Assembly (NCBI GenBank): GCA_003254925.1
Contig: QANZ01038626.1
Coordinates: 1 to 64,000 of the forward strand
Direction: 5' to 3'
From: Chamaecrista fasciculata
Taxonomy: Eukaryota > Streptophyta > Magnoliopsida > Fabales > Fabaceae
DNA: 64,000 bases
The notes under the pieces were generated by a model that saw only the letters and a list, made by a program, of their open reading frames with translations, had not been told where the DNA came from and ran no database searches. How positions within the stretch are numbered: the first letter of the stretch is position 1; each line of letters opens with the position of its first letter. Below, piece after piece: positions 23,859 to 36,249 of the stretch. Both the position numbers and the translations under genes were made by a program.

Positions 23859-24076
23859 TATAAAGAATTATATGTAAGTTATACACTTATTCAGGCAAAA
23901 AAAAAATGTCATACACTTATAGTAAATGTAATTAAATAATTAATTAGGCTCACAGCATTCTACACATAGTTTTGGATTGGATTAGTGAGGAGGAGTAAGA
24001 AGCAAAGACGAAGAGATAAAGAGGGCAAAAGTGTAAATAAGAAGAAATATGAATGGCATTTTGGGGACTCAACCTT

Positions 24077-24209
24077 TTATATATAGACCCAACACCCACT
24101 CCACTCATAATCAAATTGAAACTCTCTTTTTTAATTTACCTAAAGCCAAGGGTAAAACAATTATCATAATACCTTCTATATCCTCCTTCTTCAACCTCAG
24201 TACTCAACA
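24077..24209 (+). promoter_or_regulatory. Probable TATA box and 5' leader of the ADF gene
   Basis: ttttatatatagaccc at about 24075-24090 is a good plant TATA box. It lies about 130 bp before the ATG, leaving a leader of roughly 100 bp. The MULE ends about 220 bp upstream of this box, so it is part of the proximal promoter region. Confidence 0.5.
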
Positions 24210-25139
24210 ATGGCGATGGCTTTCAAGATGGTACTGTACATATCATTATCTCTCTTTCTCTTTCTCACCCTCAATTTCTCATTCTTTCTGTTAATTCGTT
24301 CCGATTTGATCGTTAAATCTTCGCGTGATGATTCGATTGTGTGTTTTTGAACAGGCGACCACTGGAATGTGGGTGACCGATGAGTGCAAGAACTCTTTCA
24401 TGGAGATGAAGTGGAAAAAGGTGCACAGGTACATCGTTTTCAAGATCGACGAGAGATCGAGGCTCGTCACCGTCGACAAGGTCGGCGGAGCCGGTGAAGG
24501 TTACGACGATCTCGCCGCTTCGTTGCCGAACGACGATTGCCGATACGCCGTGTTCGACTTCGATTTCGTCACCGTCGACAACTGCCGCAAGAGCAAGATC
24601 TTCTTCATCGCCTGGTATCTCTCTCTCTCTCTGTTCCTCACTCTTAATTTCTCTGCAAAATTGAAAGAAACCGAAGCTGCAATCGGAGAATCGCAATGGT
24701 GAAACACGAATTTATTTGGCCATAACGATTTCTCACTCTCTCTCGCTCTTAATTTCTCTGCAAAATTGAAAGAAATCGAAGCTGAAAGACGAATATAGAC
24801 CTAACGATTTCTCTCTTTCTTAATTTCTCTGCAAAATTGAAAGAAATCGAAGCTGCAATCGGAGAATTACAATGTTGAAAGACGAATTTAGCCCTAACGA
24901 TTTCTCTCACTCTCTTAATTTCTCTGCAAAATTGAATGAAATCGAAGCTGTAATCGGAGAATTGCTAACGATTTTCGAATAATCGCAGGTCACCGACGGC
25001 ATCAAGGATAAGAGCGAAGATGCTGTACGCAACCTCAAAAGACGGACTGAGAAGAGTGCTCGAAGGAATCCACTATGAAGTGCAAGCAACGGATCCGACG
25101 GAAATGGGATTCGATGTGATCAAAGAGAAGGCCAATTAG
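24210..25139 (+). CDS. ADF5: Actin-depolymerizing factor, ADF5 type (subclass III)
   Basis: Exons join(24210-24230, 24355-24614, 24989-25139) give 143 aa with GT..AG introns. The protein is a single ADF-H domain with the family landmarks VTDECKNSFMEMKWKKVHRY, DDCRYAVFDFDFV, KSKIFFIAWSP and YATSKDGLRRVLEGIHYEVQ, and it ends FDVIKEKAN. ADF/cofilins bind actin in the cytoplasm and remodel filaments. The first exon encodes seven residues (MAMAFKM) rather than just the start Met. That N-terminal extension is the mark of plant ADF5/ADF9, which are reported to bundle filaments rather than sever them; bundling is therefore inferred here. Length equals that of Arabidopsis ADF5. All residues appear intact. 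Intron 2 carries four repeats of its own exon-flanking sequence. Confidence 0.94.
24640..24975 (+). repeat. Four imperfect direct repeats filling ADF intron 2
   Basis: The unit cttaatttctctgcaaaatt followed by gaaagaaatcgaagctg occurs at about 24643, 24749, 24820 and 24915, mostly trailed by caatcggagaat and a CT-rich lead. Spacing is 70-105 bp. Nearly the whole 374-bp intron consists of these units, so the intron grew by local duplication. Confidence 0.85.
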
Positions 25140-26636
25140 ATTATTATTATTATTATTACTAATAATCTAATTGGATTATTGCTGATCAATGATCATGAGT
25201 GATGATGATTGATGATGAGTGCTTCTACTGCCAAGTTAGAAGCTAATTACTTAATTAATTAATCAATCTATCTATCTATCTATCTTTCTAAAGTAACTTT
25301 CTCGATCTCCCAATCACAATGTGCAGATGTGAGTGCTATATAATTAACTTCTTGCTTGTTTGCTTGTTATTGGCTTTTGTAGGTTAATTGGGACTAATCT
25401 GATGTAATTGGGATAACTAATTGGTAACTTTCATAATAATGGAAATATATCTATGTGATAGTTATAAAGTTGTGGTGGGTTAGAAAAGAAACTTTGGGTT
25501 TGTGTGAATTTTGATCTCTTGTTAATCATGGATTATGTTGAATATATGGATGAGCTTGACCTTTCAACACCACCCACCTGTGCTTTTTTTTTTTTAATTC
25601 TTCTTCATTCTTATCCTTAAGATTGCACTTTCATACGTATGTGTTGAAAGTTAAAACAAACACTAACACATCCTTCATTAAATTTCATGTTATATAATAA
25701 CATAATTGTTAACCAAGTTTACATGATGGTATATATGGTATGCTCTTTTTCTTTCCCACAATGGCTTAATTCCAAGTATCACAAACCTTCAAAAGTATCG
25801 TACTTGAAATTTGAAAAAAAAATTATAAACTTTAGAAAAGCAATTTAGAAAAAAAAAAACAAAAGTGAAAAAGAGAATTTCAACGGTTGAGATGTGCTGA
25901 GCATATATTCTGTAGAACCTCATTAAAAACCAAAAATCATTTAATTAAAAAATCATGCAGAATGAGTTGAGCTAAATGTCAAGCAGTACCAAAAAATAAT
26001 GTCAAACAAGAGAATTGACGTGGATCCTTATCCCTTTTTCTCCTTAGCTTTTAAGATTTAATGGTCATTTGGATTCATGTACTATACGATCATTGTCAGA
26101 ATCTAACACTAAATACATAAAAGAAAAAAAAAAGTGGAAATTATGCGTGTAATGAATTTGAAGGCTGTTTCAATTATGTCACATTTAATTCAGAACTTGC
26201 GTAATTGATTCCCAAAGAAAATTTACTCTCACTTACTAAACCCATTACTATACGTTTCACTAATTTCCATAATCTTGTAATTTTTTTTTTAATTTTTGAA
26301 ATAAACATTACGTACAAAGACTTGCTAGCCAACCTCTTTTTTTTTTTTTTGCCCTAGAGTCCTCAAAGCACTTTTTCTTAAAAGCAAACTTCATCATCAC
26401 ATGAGACATAAGTTTTTGAATTACTAGAAAAAGATATGATCCTAAAGAAACATCTAATTTCGAGGAATTTGGGTCCATCTTCAAAAGTGCTTTTTAACTA
26501 TAACCACAGCTTCCATTGAAGCCTGACTGCCAGGGGTGATTGAATTTGAACCAATTATCAACCCTTTTGTTAATGGGCCACAATGATGGAGAATATGGCC
26601 CATATTATTATGGAATTTGGGCTACTTATATATATA
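25140..26636. other. 3' region of ADF and intergenic DNA
   Basis: Begins with (ATT)n and a (TCTA)n run (about 25266-25286) that are probably in the 3' untranslated region. The remainder is AT-rich without coding signal. Confidence 0.5.
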
Positions 26637-27491
26637 GGTCAAAAACCTATTTTGGTCCTCAATGTTTACTCAAAGTTTTGTTTTACTCCCTAATGATTCT
26701 TTCATTCTGTTTTGGTTCGTAACCTTTCCTAAAAGTTTCATCATTGGTCCTAAACTATTGAATATGGTCATATCTATTGTTTCAAACTCGAATGCGATTG
26801 AACCAGAGTTACAACTTAAATTTGATGAGTTATTTCTTTGTCTAGTTAAAGTCATCAACAAACGAGGTCAAATCGAACATGTAATTGGTCCCAAAAATGG
26901 GTTGCTTGTTTCATGAATTTGATCATATCTCTCTCGTTTCAAGTTCGAATGCAACAAAATCAGAGCTACAAGTTACCCTTGACGAGTTCTTTTTTTATTT
27001 AGTTGAGACCATTGATAAATGAGGTCAAAAGTACTCCAAAAGTTAATATTGATGTTTCAACCAAACTCACTTTCGAAGTACTATTTGACCTCGTTCGCCA
27101 ACGATCCCAATTGAACAGAGAAAAAACTCATCAAGAGTAATTTGTAACTTCCACTTTGTTGCATTCAGACTTGAATCAAAAGAGATATGGCCAAATTCAT
27201 AAAATAAGCGGCCCATTTTTTTGGTCTGATTCCATGCTCAATTGGATCTCGTTTGTCAATAACTCCAACTAAACAAATAAATAATTCACATCAAATTTAA
27301 CCTGTAGGCTGTAGCTCTAATTTAATCGCATTTGGGGTTGAAACGAAAGAGATATGACCATATTCAAAGTTGATTAGATCACTGATGAAACTTTTAGCAA
27401 ACATTAAAGATCAAAACAGAACAAAAAAAAGTTAAAAACCAAAATTAAACTTTGAATAAACATTAGGGACTTAAATAGATTTTTGATCACC
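26637..27491. repeat. Large palindromic element (family P), best copy, 855 bp
   Basis: The outer arms ggtcaaaaacctattttggt and agatttttgatcacc are inverted, and the inversion continues to the centre near 27060. Each half holds two direct subunits of about 190-200 bp with the words tcaagttcgaatgcaacaaa, agagctacaagtta, cttgacgagttctttttt and gataaatgaggtcaaa. The other half carries the same words reversed. The element is thus a fourfold arrangement of one subunit. Flanks are TA-rich, so no target duplication can be read. It has no coding capacity; the RNA would form a long hairpin. Other copies: 7380-8815 (split), 17735-18440, 47893-48756, 53641-54435. Confidence 0.8.
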
Positions 27492-28048
27492 TATATATGT
27501 GTGTCTAAGGGCCCATTTGGCCCAGCAGCCACATGCAGATAAAACTTTTCGTGAAAGTGAAAGTGGCTCGATTGGTAATGCTAATTAATTGCCATTCTAT
27601 GTTATCTAAGTGAAAAGAGAAAAAAGTTCGAAAAGTTTGTGACAATTTTTTACATGAGGTCTCTTTAATTAGCGATTATCATCATGTTGTGAAAACGTGT
27701 TGTACAAAACTTACGTAAATGTCACAATTTTGGTCGTCTCAACACAACTAATAACTACATTAATTAATTACGATTGAACATGCCTTGATTACAGAACATG
27801 ACTCCTCATCCATGCTTCCACATTAATTCCTATATTTTGAACATCATAAATATCTACCTCTCATAACGCCAAACGTATATGCAAACAATACATCCAAATG
27901 CATATATATGCAAACTATACACACTAACTATTTATTATAAACAATACACACTAACCATAAACGAATTTATTCATTTAAGTATTAGAAGTGCATGTCAAAG
28001 TTTAACTCTGATTTGTATTGTTGTCAACATATTAAATTTAATTATGTC

Positions 28049-28081
<33 letters not shown>

Positions 28082-28150
28082 ATTTTAACAGTAAATAATG
28101 CATTTTTTAATATAAATTCATAATACATAATATCTCGTTGTTATAAAAAA
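27492..28150. other. Intergenic, no feature seen
   Basis: AT-rich with repeated acaatacac/aactatacac words near 27880-27960 and a (TA)n run at about 28050-28079. No coding signal. Confidence 0.4.
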
Positions 28151-28505
28151 GTAAGGTCAAATTATACTAAGAACCCCTGAGTTTTAAGTAAGGGGCAGGA
28201 AACACTTATGAATTTAAAAGATTACACATTTACATATAGGCCCCATGAGTATTCAATTGTACTCACTTAAGGCCATAAGTTTTAAAACTTCATAGATAGA
28301 TCTCCTAAACTTTCAATTTTATTTACTTAAGATGCTTGAGTTTTCAAAAAAAGTAAAGTTATGTAAAGGTTTTGAGTGAGCAAATTTAAAAGTCAATAAT
28401 GTCTGTATGTCACGTTTTAAACTCAGAAGTCTTAAATGAGCACAGTTAAAAATTTAGAGATATTTTTTGCCCTTAATATGAAACTCAAGGAATCTTAGTA
28501 CCCAA
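28151..28505. repeat. Possible eroded MITE
   Basis: Left end caaattatactaagaacccc and right end gaaactcaaggaatcttagt are partly inverted, and several gagttttaa/ttaaaactc words recur in both senses between them. Weak. Confidence 0.35.
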
Positions 28506-29939
28506 AAAGTAATCACATAACAAAATAAATACTAATAGTTTTAAACTAAAAGTAACTAATCAAGTGGTAAAATGTATTTATATAAAATATAATTAGATAC
28601 AAATATAGTTTTATCCATAATTTCATACTCATAATCTACATTACAACTCACCTTAACAAGAAAAATGTACTAATTGAATGATACGTTACAAAATTGTTTC
28701 ACAATTAATAATGAAATCTAAGGCCCAACTAAAAAATGTGATAGAAAATTCATTAATTAGGCTTCAAAATATTATTTTCTTTTCCATTCTTTGAGTGACC
28801 AAGTTGATTCTCAGTCTAATTGAGATTTTATTGATTTTGTTCAAGTCAATTAGATCAAATTAGACTTAATAGCTCCAACGGTCTAAATACTTTAATTATC
28901 TAACCCTTTTTTGTAATCCTTGAGTGATTTGGTATGAATTTTAAAACACTATCTTTTTGTAAGTTTGTATAAAAATATTCATAGACTATAAATTATAAAT
29001 GATCAGATAATTAGTGCCATATGTGTAATAATAACTCCTTATTCTCTTGCATGACGAGATATCTCACCAACGACTAATCACTGAGTTGCTTGGGGACTCT
29101 TAAAAAATTCATGTACTTTTGAAGAGCATATTCATTAATATTATATTATGGCTCTATAATTACTCATATATAAACTCGATAATAACTTTAAAAAATTACT
29201 AATTGGGTTGTACATTGGGTAGGTCATGCCATGAAATGTATATATTCGAGACTCAATCCAATTTTGAATGGGCCAAATCGAGGATCATGGGGCTAAAGTT
29301 GAGCCTAATCTAACTTTTCTTTCTTCACATTTTTATATATTTAAATTAGAGTAACCTTTTTACTTATTTTCATTATTTTAACTTATTTATATCATTAAAA
29401 TAACTCTTATATATACATAAATATCAAATAATTTATATAAAAATATTAAATTAATCACATTTATAAATAAAAATTAAACTTAATTAAGGTTAAGTTTATT
29501 TTTCATATATTTTTAAATTTTAATTAATATATGCACATGTATATAAGCAATATATAATTATATAAATTTTACGAAATAAGAAAACATTTAAAAATATAAA
29601 ATAATAATAAAATTATAAAATAAAAAGAAATATATATCCAGATTGAGCAGGATAAAAAAATGAAAGAAAAAAATGTGATTAGGATTGGCTAAGTTGACCC
29701 GACCAATGTAAATCCTCAGTTCTTTTTCCTTAGTCTTCTATACAATTCTCTTTGAAATCTATACATTTCCCTTAAAATGTCTTAAATTGAAAATGTTTCA
29801 AAAATACCCCAAATAATGATGTGTTTAAACTTCACATCAACTTTTCATTTTATTTCTAATATTTTTACTATTTATTTATCACAATATTTCACATTTTGGT
29901 TAATTTTTATCTTTTAAATAATTTTTTTCAATAAATTAA
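28506..29939. other. Intergenic, no feature seen
   Basis: Highly AT-rich; no coding signal, RNA gene or clear repeat. Confidence 0.4.
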
Positions 29940-30155
29940 CAACAAATTTTATTGTGATTTTCAATTTGAGTCAGGATTTGAGTTTTTTTTTTTAACAATT
30001 TTACATTACATGTCATTAGCCACGTAGAATTTGTTGTTAATATTTGACTAAAATAAGAGCAAAAGATAAAATCGATCAAAACATAAAAATTTTTGGATAA
30101 AATTGAAAGTTGATGTAAAGTTTGGGGACGAAAAGAATATTTTTGCCTAAAATAA
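29940..30155. repeat. One-armed relative of MITE family A
   Basis: aattttacattacatgtcat, then gttgatgtaaagtttgggga and cgaaaagaatatttttgcc, matches the right part of the elements at 5036-5410 and 13401-13786. The opposite arm is missing or eroded. Confidence 0.5.
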
Positions 30156-30419
30156 ATTTAGGAGGAAAAATAACTTTTTAAAATAATTGAATTACTTTAT
30201 TTTATAATTTGAATATATTTAACAGAATAATTATATTTAAACATTATTATTTTTTAAAATTTACTTTTTTAAAAAACAACAAAATAAGAACAAAGAAAGA
30301 ACTCTAAGAAGAGGATCCCAAGGTTCAAGTTCTAGTTATAAACATAAAAATGACTAGAAGATAAACCTAACAAATCAAAGATAAAATAAACAAAAATAAA
30401 AGATGGTAAAGCATTAAAA

Positions 30420-30790
30420 ATAGTTGAGGGAAAGCAATGATCTCGTCCTCTTTTAGTTAACAGATTAGCAAATTAGTAGGATGATTAGCTTATCTGAATA
30501 TATGTCAAATAGACTTCTCTTCAAATGATGCAAGAAAAACTTGCAATTTAGAATTAGAATAGATAAGAGATGATGAAAAAGGATGTTAGATGAATTAATA
30601 AGATCCACAACAAGTTTTGAATATGATTCTACAAGGATATGATTTATGTTGATATTCTTGGCCAATTGAAGACCCAATTGAATGCTCCATAATTCAATTT
30701 TTAGAATGGTTCTAGAGCCAAAAAGTGAGAAAAGAATGAGATTCAATTACACTTATGATCACGAATCAAAACACTAGCCCTCAACTTAGA
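30420..30790 (-). pseudogene. RNase H-like domain fragment of a LINE-type (non-LTR) retrotransposon
   Basis: On the minus strand, ASVLIRDHK leads into SRTILKIELWSIQLGLQLAK and NININHILVESYSKLVVDLI. This is the LIRDHxGxW..AELWALxxGLxLA..VESDSxxVVxLI signature of the RNase H domain (RVT_3) found at the C-terminus of plant LINE polyproteins and in stand-alone derivatives. The second catalytic Asp of VESDS is Tyr here, and an in-frame stop lies in the first strand (after RDHKCN). No reverse transcriptase is seen upstream (30.8-31.6 kb), so this is a short dead remnant. Confidence 0.65.
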
Positions 30791-31595
30791 TAAATAAAAT
30801 AGTTAAGTTTTTGGAGACTTTGTTCATAAATGTTGTCATCCTCATTGGAAGTCGTGTTAATGGTCAATCTGCTATCTCTTTGATCTCTTCTCTTAGTTTT
30901 GAAAACTTCATATAAATATTGATGTATGGGTTTTTCATATTGTATCTAGCTTATTTGGAATCCTCAATCTATTCACATTGGCCTTTAGCTTCCTCTTTAT
31001 TCAAATATATGAGGAGAGAAATTTGTATAGAGATCTAATTTAAATGGAATTTTTAAGATGAATTAAAGTAATGTCCTTCTCATCTCATCTTAGTTCAACA
31101 CTTATCCATTGTTATGAAAATCAGATCGATTTGGATGGTTGAACTGATCCGACAAGGATTAGAGAGTGAAGACGACTTAGATTGAATAATTGGATTATTT
31201 TAGACTGGTCAAAACCGTTTTGGACCAAATTGACCTAAGTTGAATCGTAAGCCGCAGCAATTTTTAAAAAATTGATTGGGGCACAATCTTTTTTAAAATA
31301 AAATTTTTATTTTTCTTTTTTATTGATTTTATAAGCCAAATGAAAAAAAAAATATGAAGCTCAATATAAAATATTGTAAATCTATTAAAAAAAATAATTT
31401 TTTTCCTTTTATTATCTTAATTATAATTGTTCATATTATGCATTCTATATATTTTATTTGTGTAGAATAATATAATAAAGTTCTTTTTTTATAGAAAAAA
31501 ACATAATAAAGTTATTAATTTATAAGTATATTATTGTCATATAAGTTTTATAGTTATATTTGATTAATTATAGATTTTTTTATTTACAATCATTA
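30791..31595. other. Intergenic, no clear feature
   Basis: No coding signal. At 31120-31250, words such as ggatggttgaactgatccg and tcaaaaccgttttggacc recall the aaccggt-rich hAT MITE at 20926-21537, so an eroded relative is possible. Confidence 0.35.
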
Positions 31596-32013
31596 GGGTA
31601 AATTACACTTTGGTACCCTGTGGTTTGATCCTATTTCACTTTGGTACCTTGTGGTTTGAAACCTGACACTTTGGTAACCTGTGGTATTCTCCATTAACAC
31701 TTCAGTACCCTTTGGAGCTATTTTGTAATTTTAACCATAACAAATTTTGGAAAAATTACATATTGACCCTACAAAATTTTCAAAAATACAAATATGTCCC
31801 TAGATACATATTATCTAGGGACTAAAATGAAAACTTTAAAAAACTTTTGGGGTCAATATATAATTTTTGCAAAAATTTTTATGATTAAAATTACAAAATA
31901 GCTCCAAAGGGTTAATGGAGAATACCACATGGTACCAAAGTGTCAGGTTTCAAACCATAGGGTACCAAAATAAAATAAAGTCAAACCACGTGATACTAAA
32001 GTGTAAATTACCC
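31596..32013. repeat. MITE with gggtaaattacactttgg ends, 418 bp
   Basis: Left arm gggtaaattacactttggta and right arm ccaaagtg..actaaagtgtaaattaccc are inverted over about 170 bp, including aaacctgacactttgg on the left and ccaaagtgtcaggtttcaaa on the right. A half copy is at 7913-8001. Target duplication not resolved. Confidence 0.75.
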
Positions 32014-32164
32014 AAATAATTATATAATTTTTATTTTTATATTATAATATCATTTAATCTGACAATTAAACCAATCAATGAATAAGAAAACCTTTCGAGG
32101 TTTGATTTCTAAACATCAAATCAGATAAAACTACTAGTTTGTGAGCAGTGCTAAATATGAAAAA

Positions 32165-32640
32165 TTGGGGCCTGTTTTGGAGCAGCAAAATTTTCATCTC
32201 ATTAAAATATCATCTCATCTTAGAATTGGATAAATAGTAATGGTTGGGTGTTTGTTAGAACCCCCATCTCATCTCATCTCATTCACATCACCATCTCATT
32301 CACAACATTATCTCATTTTTTCTTACAATTACCAATCTATCCCTACTTATACACCTATATTTACCTATACTTTAATACAAATATAAAAAAGAATTAGACA
32401 AAATAGTAATTTTACCTACCCTCATTTATTACACTTGTAATTTTCTCTCTCCATCTCTCATTTCTCATTATTTTTTTCCTCTTTTCCACTCACACCTCTC
32501 TCTCTCTCACACACACACACACTTTTTCTCTCTCTCACACACACACACATACACCTCTCTCTCTTTCTCTTTCACACACCCACACACACTCTTTTATATA
32601 TATATATATATATTATATAATTTATATTAATTTAATTAAA
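32165..32640. repeat. Family C dispersed repeat with compound CT/CA/TA microsatellite
   Basis: catctcatctcatctcattc, tctctctccatctctcattt and cactcacacctctctctctc occur in the same order as at 12158-12580, followed by (CT), (CA) and (TA) runs (about 32502-32612) and the same ttatattaatttaattaaa tail. Confidence 0.55.
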
Positions 32641-33943
32641 CAAAAATTTTGCAATATTGTTATTTTTTTAGTTGCAATAATTCTCTATTTGTTTGGAGTA
32701 AAATACACAATTATATCACTAAAATATTTTTTAAGTTACAATCTTCTTCCATTCTCTTTAGTGTAGTTTTTTTAAAAAAGAAAAGAAAAAAATTAACTAT
32801 CTTCACTTTTATAGGTATTTTAGTCCTCAAACTATGAGCTCAGTCTCCTCGGCTCTTAAAATTATTTTTTTTTTAGTTTTTTTTTTCTCAAACTATGCAA
32901 TTAGTTTCATTTTGGTCCTTGGACTATTTTTTGTTCTATATTCGTGTCCAAAATCATCCGATGATTAAACACTCTGGATAATGGAAAATATTAAAATAAA
33001 TATTTTGTTGGAAAAAGACACAAGTTTCCATGTGTTTATCATTTTCTTGGTTCGAATCATGGGTAGTAAGAAAATTGTAATGTTGTGTTATTTTTTTTTT
33101 GTCCCAATGTTCTTCTATATGTTTAAGTAAAATATATAATTGAATCCAAATTTTTTTTAAGGTACAATCTTTTTCTAGTCCCGTTATTACATTTTTTCAG
33201 AAAAAATAGAATAAAAAATTGTGTAGTGTTATTTTTTTTTGTCCCAATGTTCTTTTATTTGTTTTATTAAAATATATAATTGAATTCTAAATAATTTTTG
33301 TTAAGATACAATCTTCTTCTAAACCCGTTATAACATTTTTTTAAAAAAAAGTGAAAAAAATTGGAAAAGTTTTATAGTCCTCAAACTATGAGATAAGTTC
33401 ATTTCGGTCATCAAAATATTTGTTATATTTTCGAGTCTGAACGTCAATTTAATCCCTCTTTTTTTTAAATATATCTGACGAAGTTTTTTGAAAAAATTGA
33501 AAAGAGTTAAAACTATTTCTCGTTCTGTTTTGTTTATCAAACTATGAGATTAGTTGCATTTAGGTCCGCAAACAATTGTTTGTTTTTTTAATTGGTAATT
33601 GAATATCAGAAATAAACTCGATCATTGATATTCCGATTTTCTATAGGACCCCGATTATTATTTACACATTTTAAGGACCGATTCATTGGATCGGTACAAA
33701 ATCATGGACCAAATTGTACGTTTACAATAATTTCCATGTTATTTGCATTTTGGTCCCCAAACTACTGTTTGTTATTTTTTGGTCATTGAATTTCATAAAT
33801 AGACTCGATTATTGATGACCAGGATTTTCTACAGGCCACGAGTTATGATTTACACATGTTAGGGATTGATTATTTGGACCGGTACAAATTTATGGACCAA
33901 ATTGTAATCTTAAAATAATTTTAATATTATTTTCATTTTGGTC
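32641..33943. repeat. Two adjoining sets of degenerate tandem repeats
   Basis: First set: a unit of about 145 bp (gtcccaatgttctt..aaaatatataattgaatcc..acaatcttcttc..cccgttat) near 33090 and 33230, with an earlier relative near 32650. Second set: a unit of about 200 bp starting near 33537 and 33737 (attttggtccccaaacta, aatagactcgattattgat, ggaccgattcattggatcgg, tggaccaaattgta). A third second-set unit begins near 33920 and is cut short by the LTR retrotransposon at 33944. Confidence 0.65.
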
Positions 33944-36079
33944 TGTCACACCTGACATCCCGGAGGAAATGTCGTTTATGACTTTGAAAAAGGAGTCGCC
34001 ACCAAATTTTTAAGAAAAACTTGGAAAACTATTTTTATGAAAATATTTTGAAAAAAACGGTGGATAAGGCAAAATATTGGTCTCAAACCAAAGACGGGTT
34101 CGGGAGTCAGTTGAGTCATGGGGAAGGTGTTAGGCACCCCACAACACCCATCCAAAAGGACGGTTACCCTAAAATAATTATATAAAAATTAAATGGCCTT
34201 ACAATTTAAGATTAATCATCATAAGAAATTAGATAACAAAATAAAACAAAATCACACAAAAATATGAATAAGACAAAATTAAAATAAAATAAACAAAGGG
34301 AAACAAACACAAATATTTACACGATTGGACTTGACTCAGGCAAAGCCTAAGGCCTACGTACCCGGTTAGGGATCAAAGTCCACGTAGTTCGGAAATTTGT
34401 TAAAATATTTTTGGTATGAGAAAAATAAGTTTGATCTAAAAAGGATATAACCCAAAACCAAGTTGACCGAAGTTGAAATGTTTGATTTTGGTTATAAAAA
34501 GAATCCAGATCAAAATTAATTAATCTCATGGTTTTTAATTTATTTGATTTTTAGATTTTTGTAATCTTTATTTTATTTTCTTTTATTTTTATTTCTATTT
34601 TCTTAAAAAAAGATAAATGCACATGAGGATGAAAACCATGAATGCATGACCACAAAGAAAGAGAAAACCAACTAACAAAAGTGAAATAAAGAAAAAGAAA
34701 GAAGAGAAAACTAACAAATAATATATATATATATATAATAAACCGAAAATAAAAAGAAGGAGGGACGAGAGACAAGACGTAGCAATAGTGGCAGACAGTG
34801 GAGGTGTACAAGTAATAAAAAAAAGTTAAAACTAAAATTTACATTCCAAAGATCTTCCTCTTATCACATTTAGGTCCCTTTTCCTTTTGTCAGAGGGATT
34901 AAAAATGAAATTTGGGAGAAACTTTAAAGGGTGCTGTGAAGCTTATGTTCAGGGACCAAACTGGGATCATAAATAATTGCAAATGGGTCCTTGGATTTCT
35001 GCTCTCACAAATCCTCTCCTATTTTTCAGAATTCATTCATTTAGGTCCTATATGCATTTGAGTCCCAAAAATGGACAATCATTGCCTTTCGGTCCCTGAC
35101 CTTACAAACAAGAACACAAAAAAAACACAGAAAACTTTGGTCATGCTACATTTCAGTCCTTGAATTTTGAACAAGCAGAGGAGGTGTAAAAGTGTGATAA
35201 AACGAAATGCAAAACAAAAGAAAAGAGACTAAAATAGAAGAAAAAAGAAACGAGAAACCCACAAAAAGCTCCACCTCGCCGGAAGACTCAAGAGTCGGTC
35301 GGAGAACTCAAGGGTTCACCAAAAAACTCAAGAGCTTCCACCGAGAAACTAAGCTTTTGACCCTCCAAGAACTCTGTAGAAGAAAGAAAAAAAAGAAAAT
35401 GAAGGACCAAATGGAAAGAAAGAAAACTATGCTCTCTCTCTCTCTTTTCCTCTCACTAGCCGAACCTCTCTCTCTCTTCTCTTTTAAAATTTTTTTCGTC
35501 CCCCTCCCTCCTCTTCACTCTCTCTTTTATCCATGAAACCACACCTCCTTTTTGGAAAAACCTCAATTCTCTTTTAAAGGAAAAGTGCCTTGTAGTCTTT
35601 ATTGGTGAATGATGCATATGTATGGATGATGAAGGCTATGAGAGAGGACAAGTGAGAGGAAGCTATGAAAGAGGACAAGTGAAAGATGACGTGAATGGGT
35701 TGATACTAACCTCCATTTATTTATTTATTTTTCATTTATTTTGTTATATATATATACATTTATTTGTTTATGAGAGATTGAGAGTGGCTGGTATGTGATT
35801 GTATGTGTGGAAGAGAGTGCGTGCGTGAGTAGCTTATGAGAGAGATTAGAGCAATAATCATTAGGCACAAATTACATTTTGGTCCTCGGTATTTTCCTAT
35901 TTTTTGGTTTTTCACCTTTTTTATTTTCCTTTTTATTTCTTTTTTTTTATTTTTGTTTTTATTTTTTTTTTTTACTTATTTATTTCTTTCTCTTTTTTTT
36001 AATTTTTCTTTTTTCCTTTTTAGTCCGCTCAAAGTTTTCCTAAATTGCAAAATGACCCGGACCAAATGGGGTGTTCACA
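33944..36079 (-). repeat. LTR (3' LTR in the element's own orientation)
   Basis: 2136 bp, apparently identical to the LTR at 41394-43529. Contains a (TA) run near 34720, CT-rich blocks near 35430-35525, and several gtcc-rich patches. Terminates in the TG..CA pairs typical of LTRs. Confidence 0.93.
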
Positions 36080-36249
36080 GTTGCCCCTCTTCACTTGTCT
36101 CTTATGCAGGGACACAAGAACTGGTTCATGGGTTACTGTCTAAGAGCAAGTGAAGAAAGAGAACACACATTTGGTTCGGCCAAAAACGTTATGAATGAGA
36201 TGATGCATGCGATGCTAGGATGTGTTGTCTTGTCCGTGGTGGTACGGTA

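Noticed and set aside
35207-35536. Lys-rich and hydrophobic frames repeated at 34347-36153 and 41797-43552
   Set aside because: They are identical pairs because they lie in the two LTRs; composition is that of CT- and T-rich non-coding DNA.
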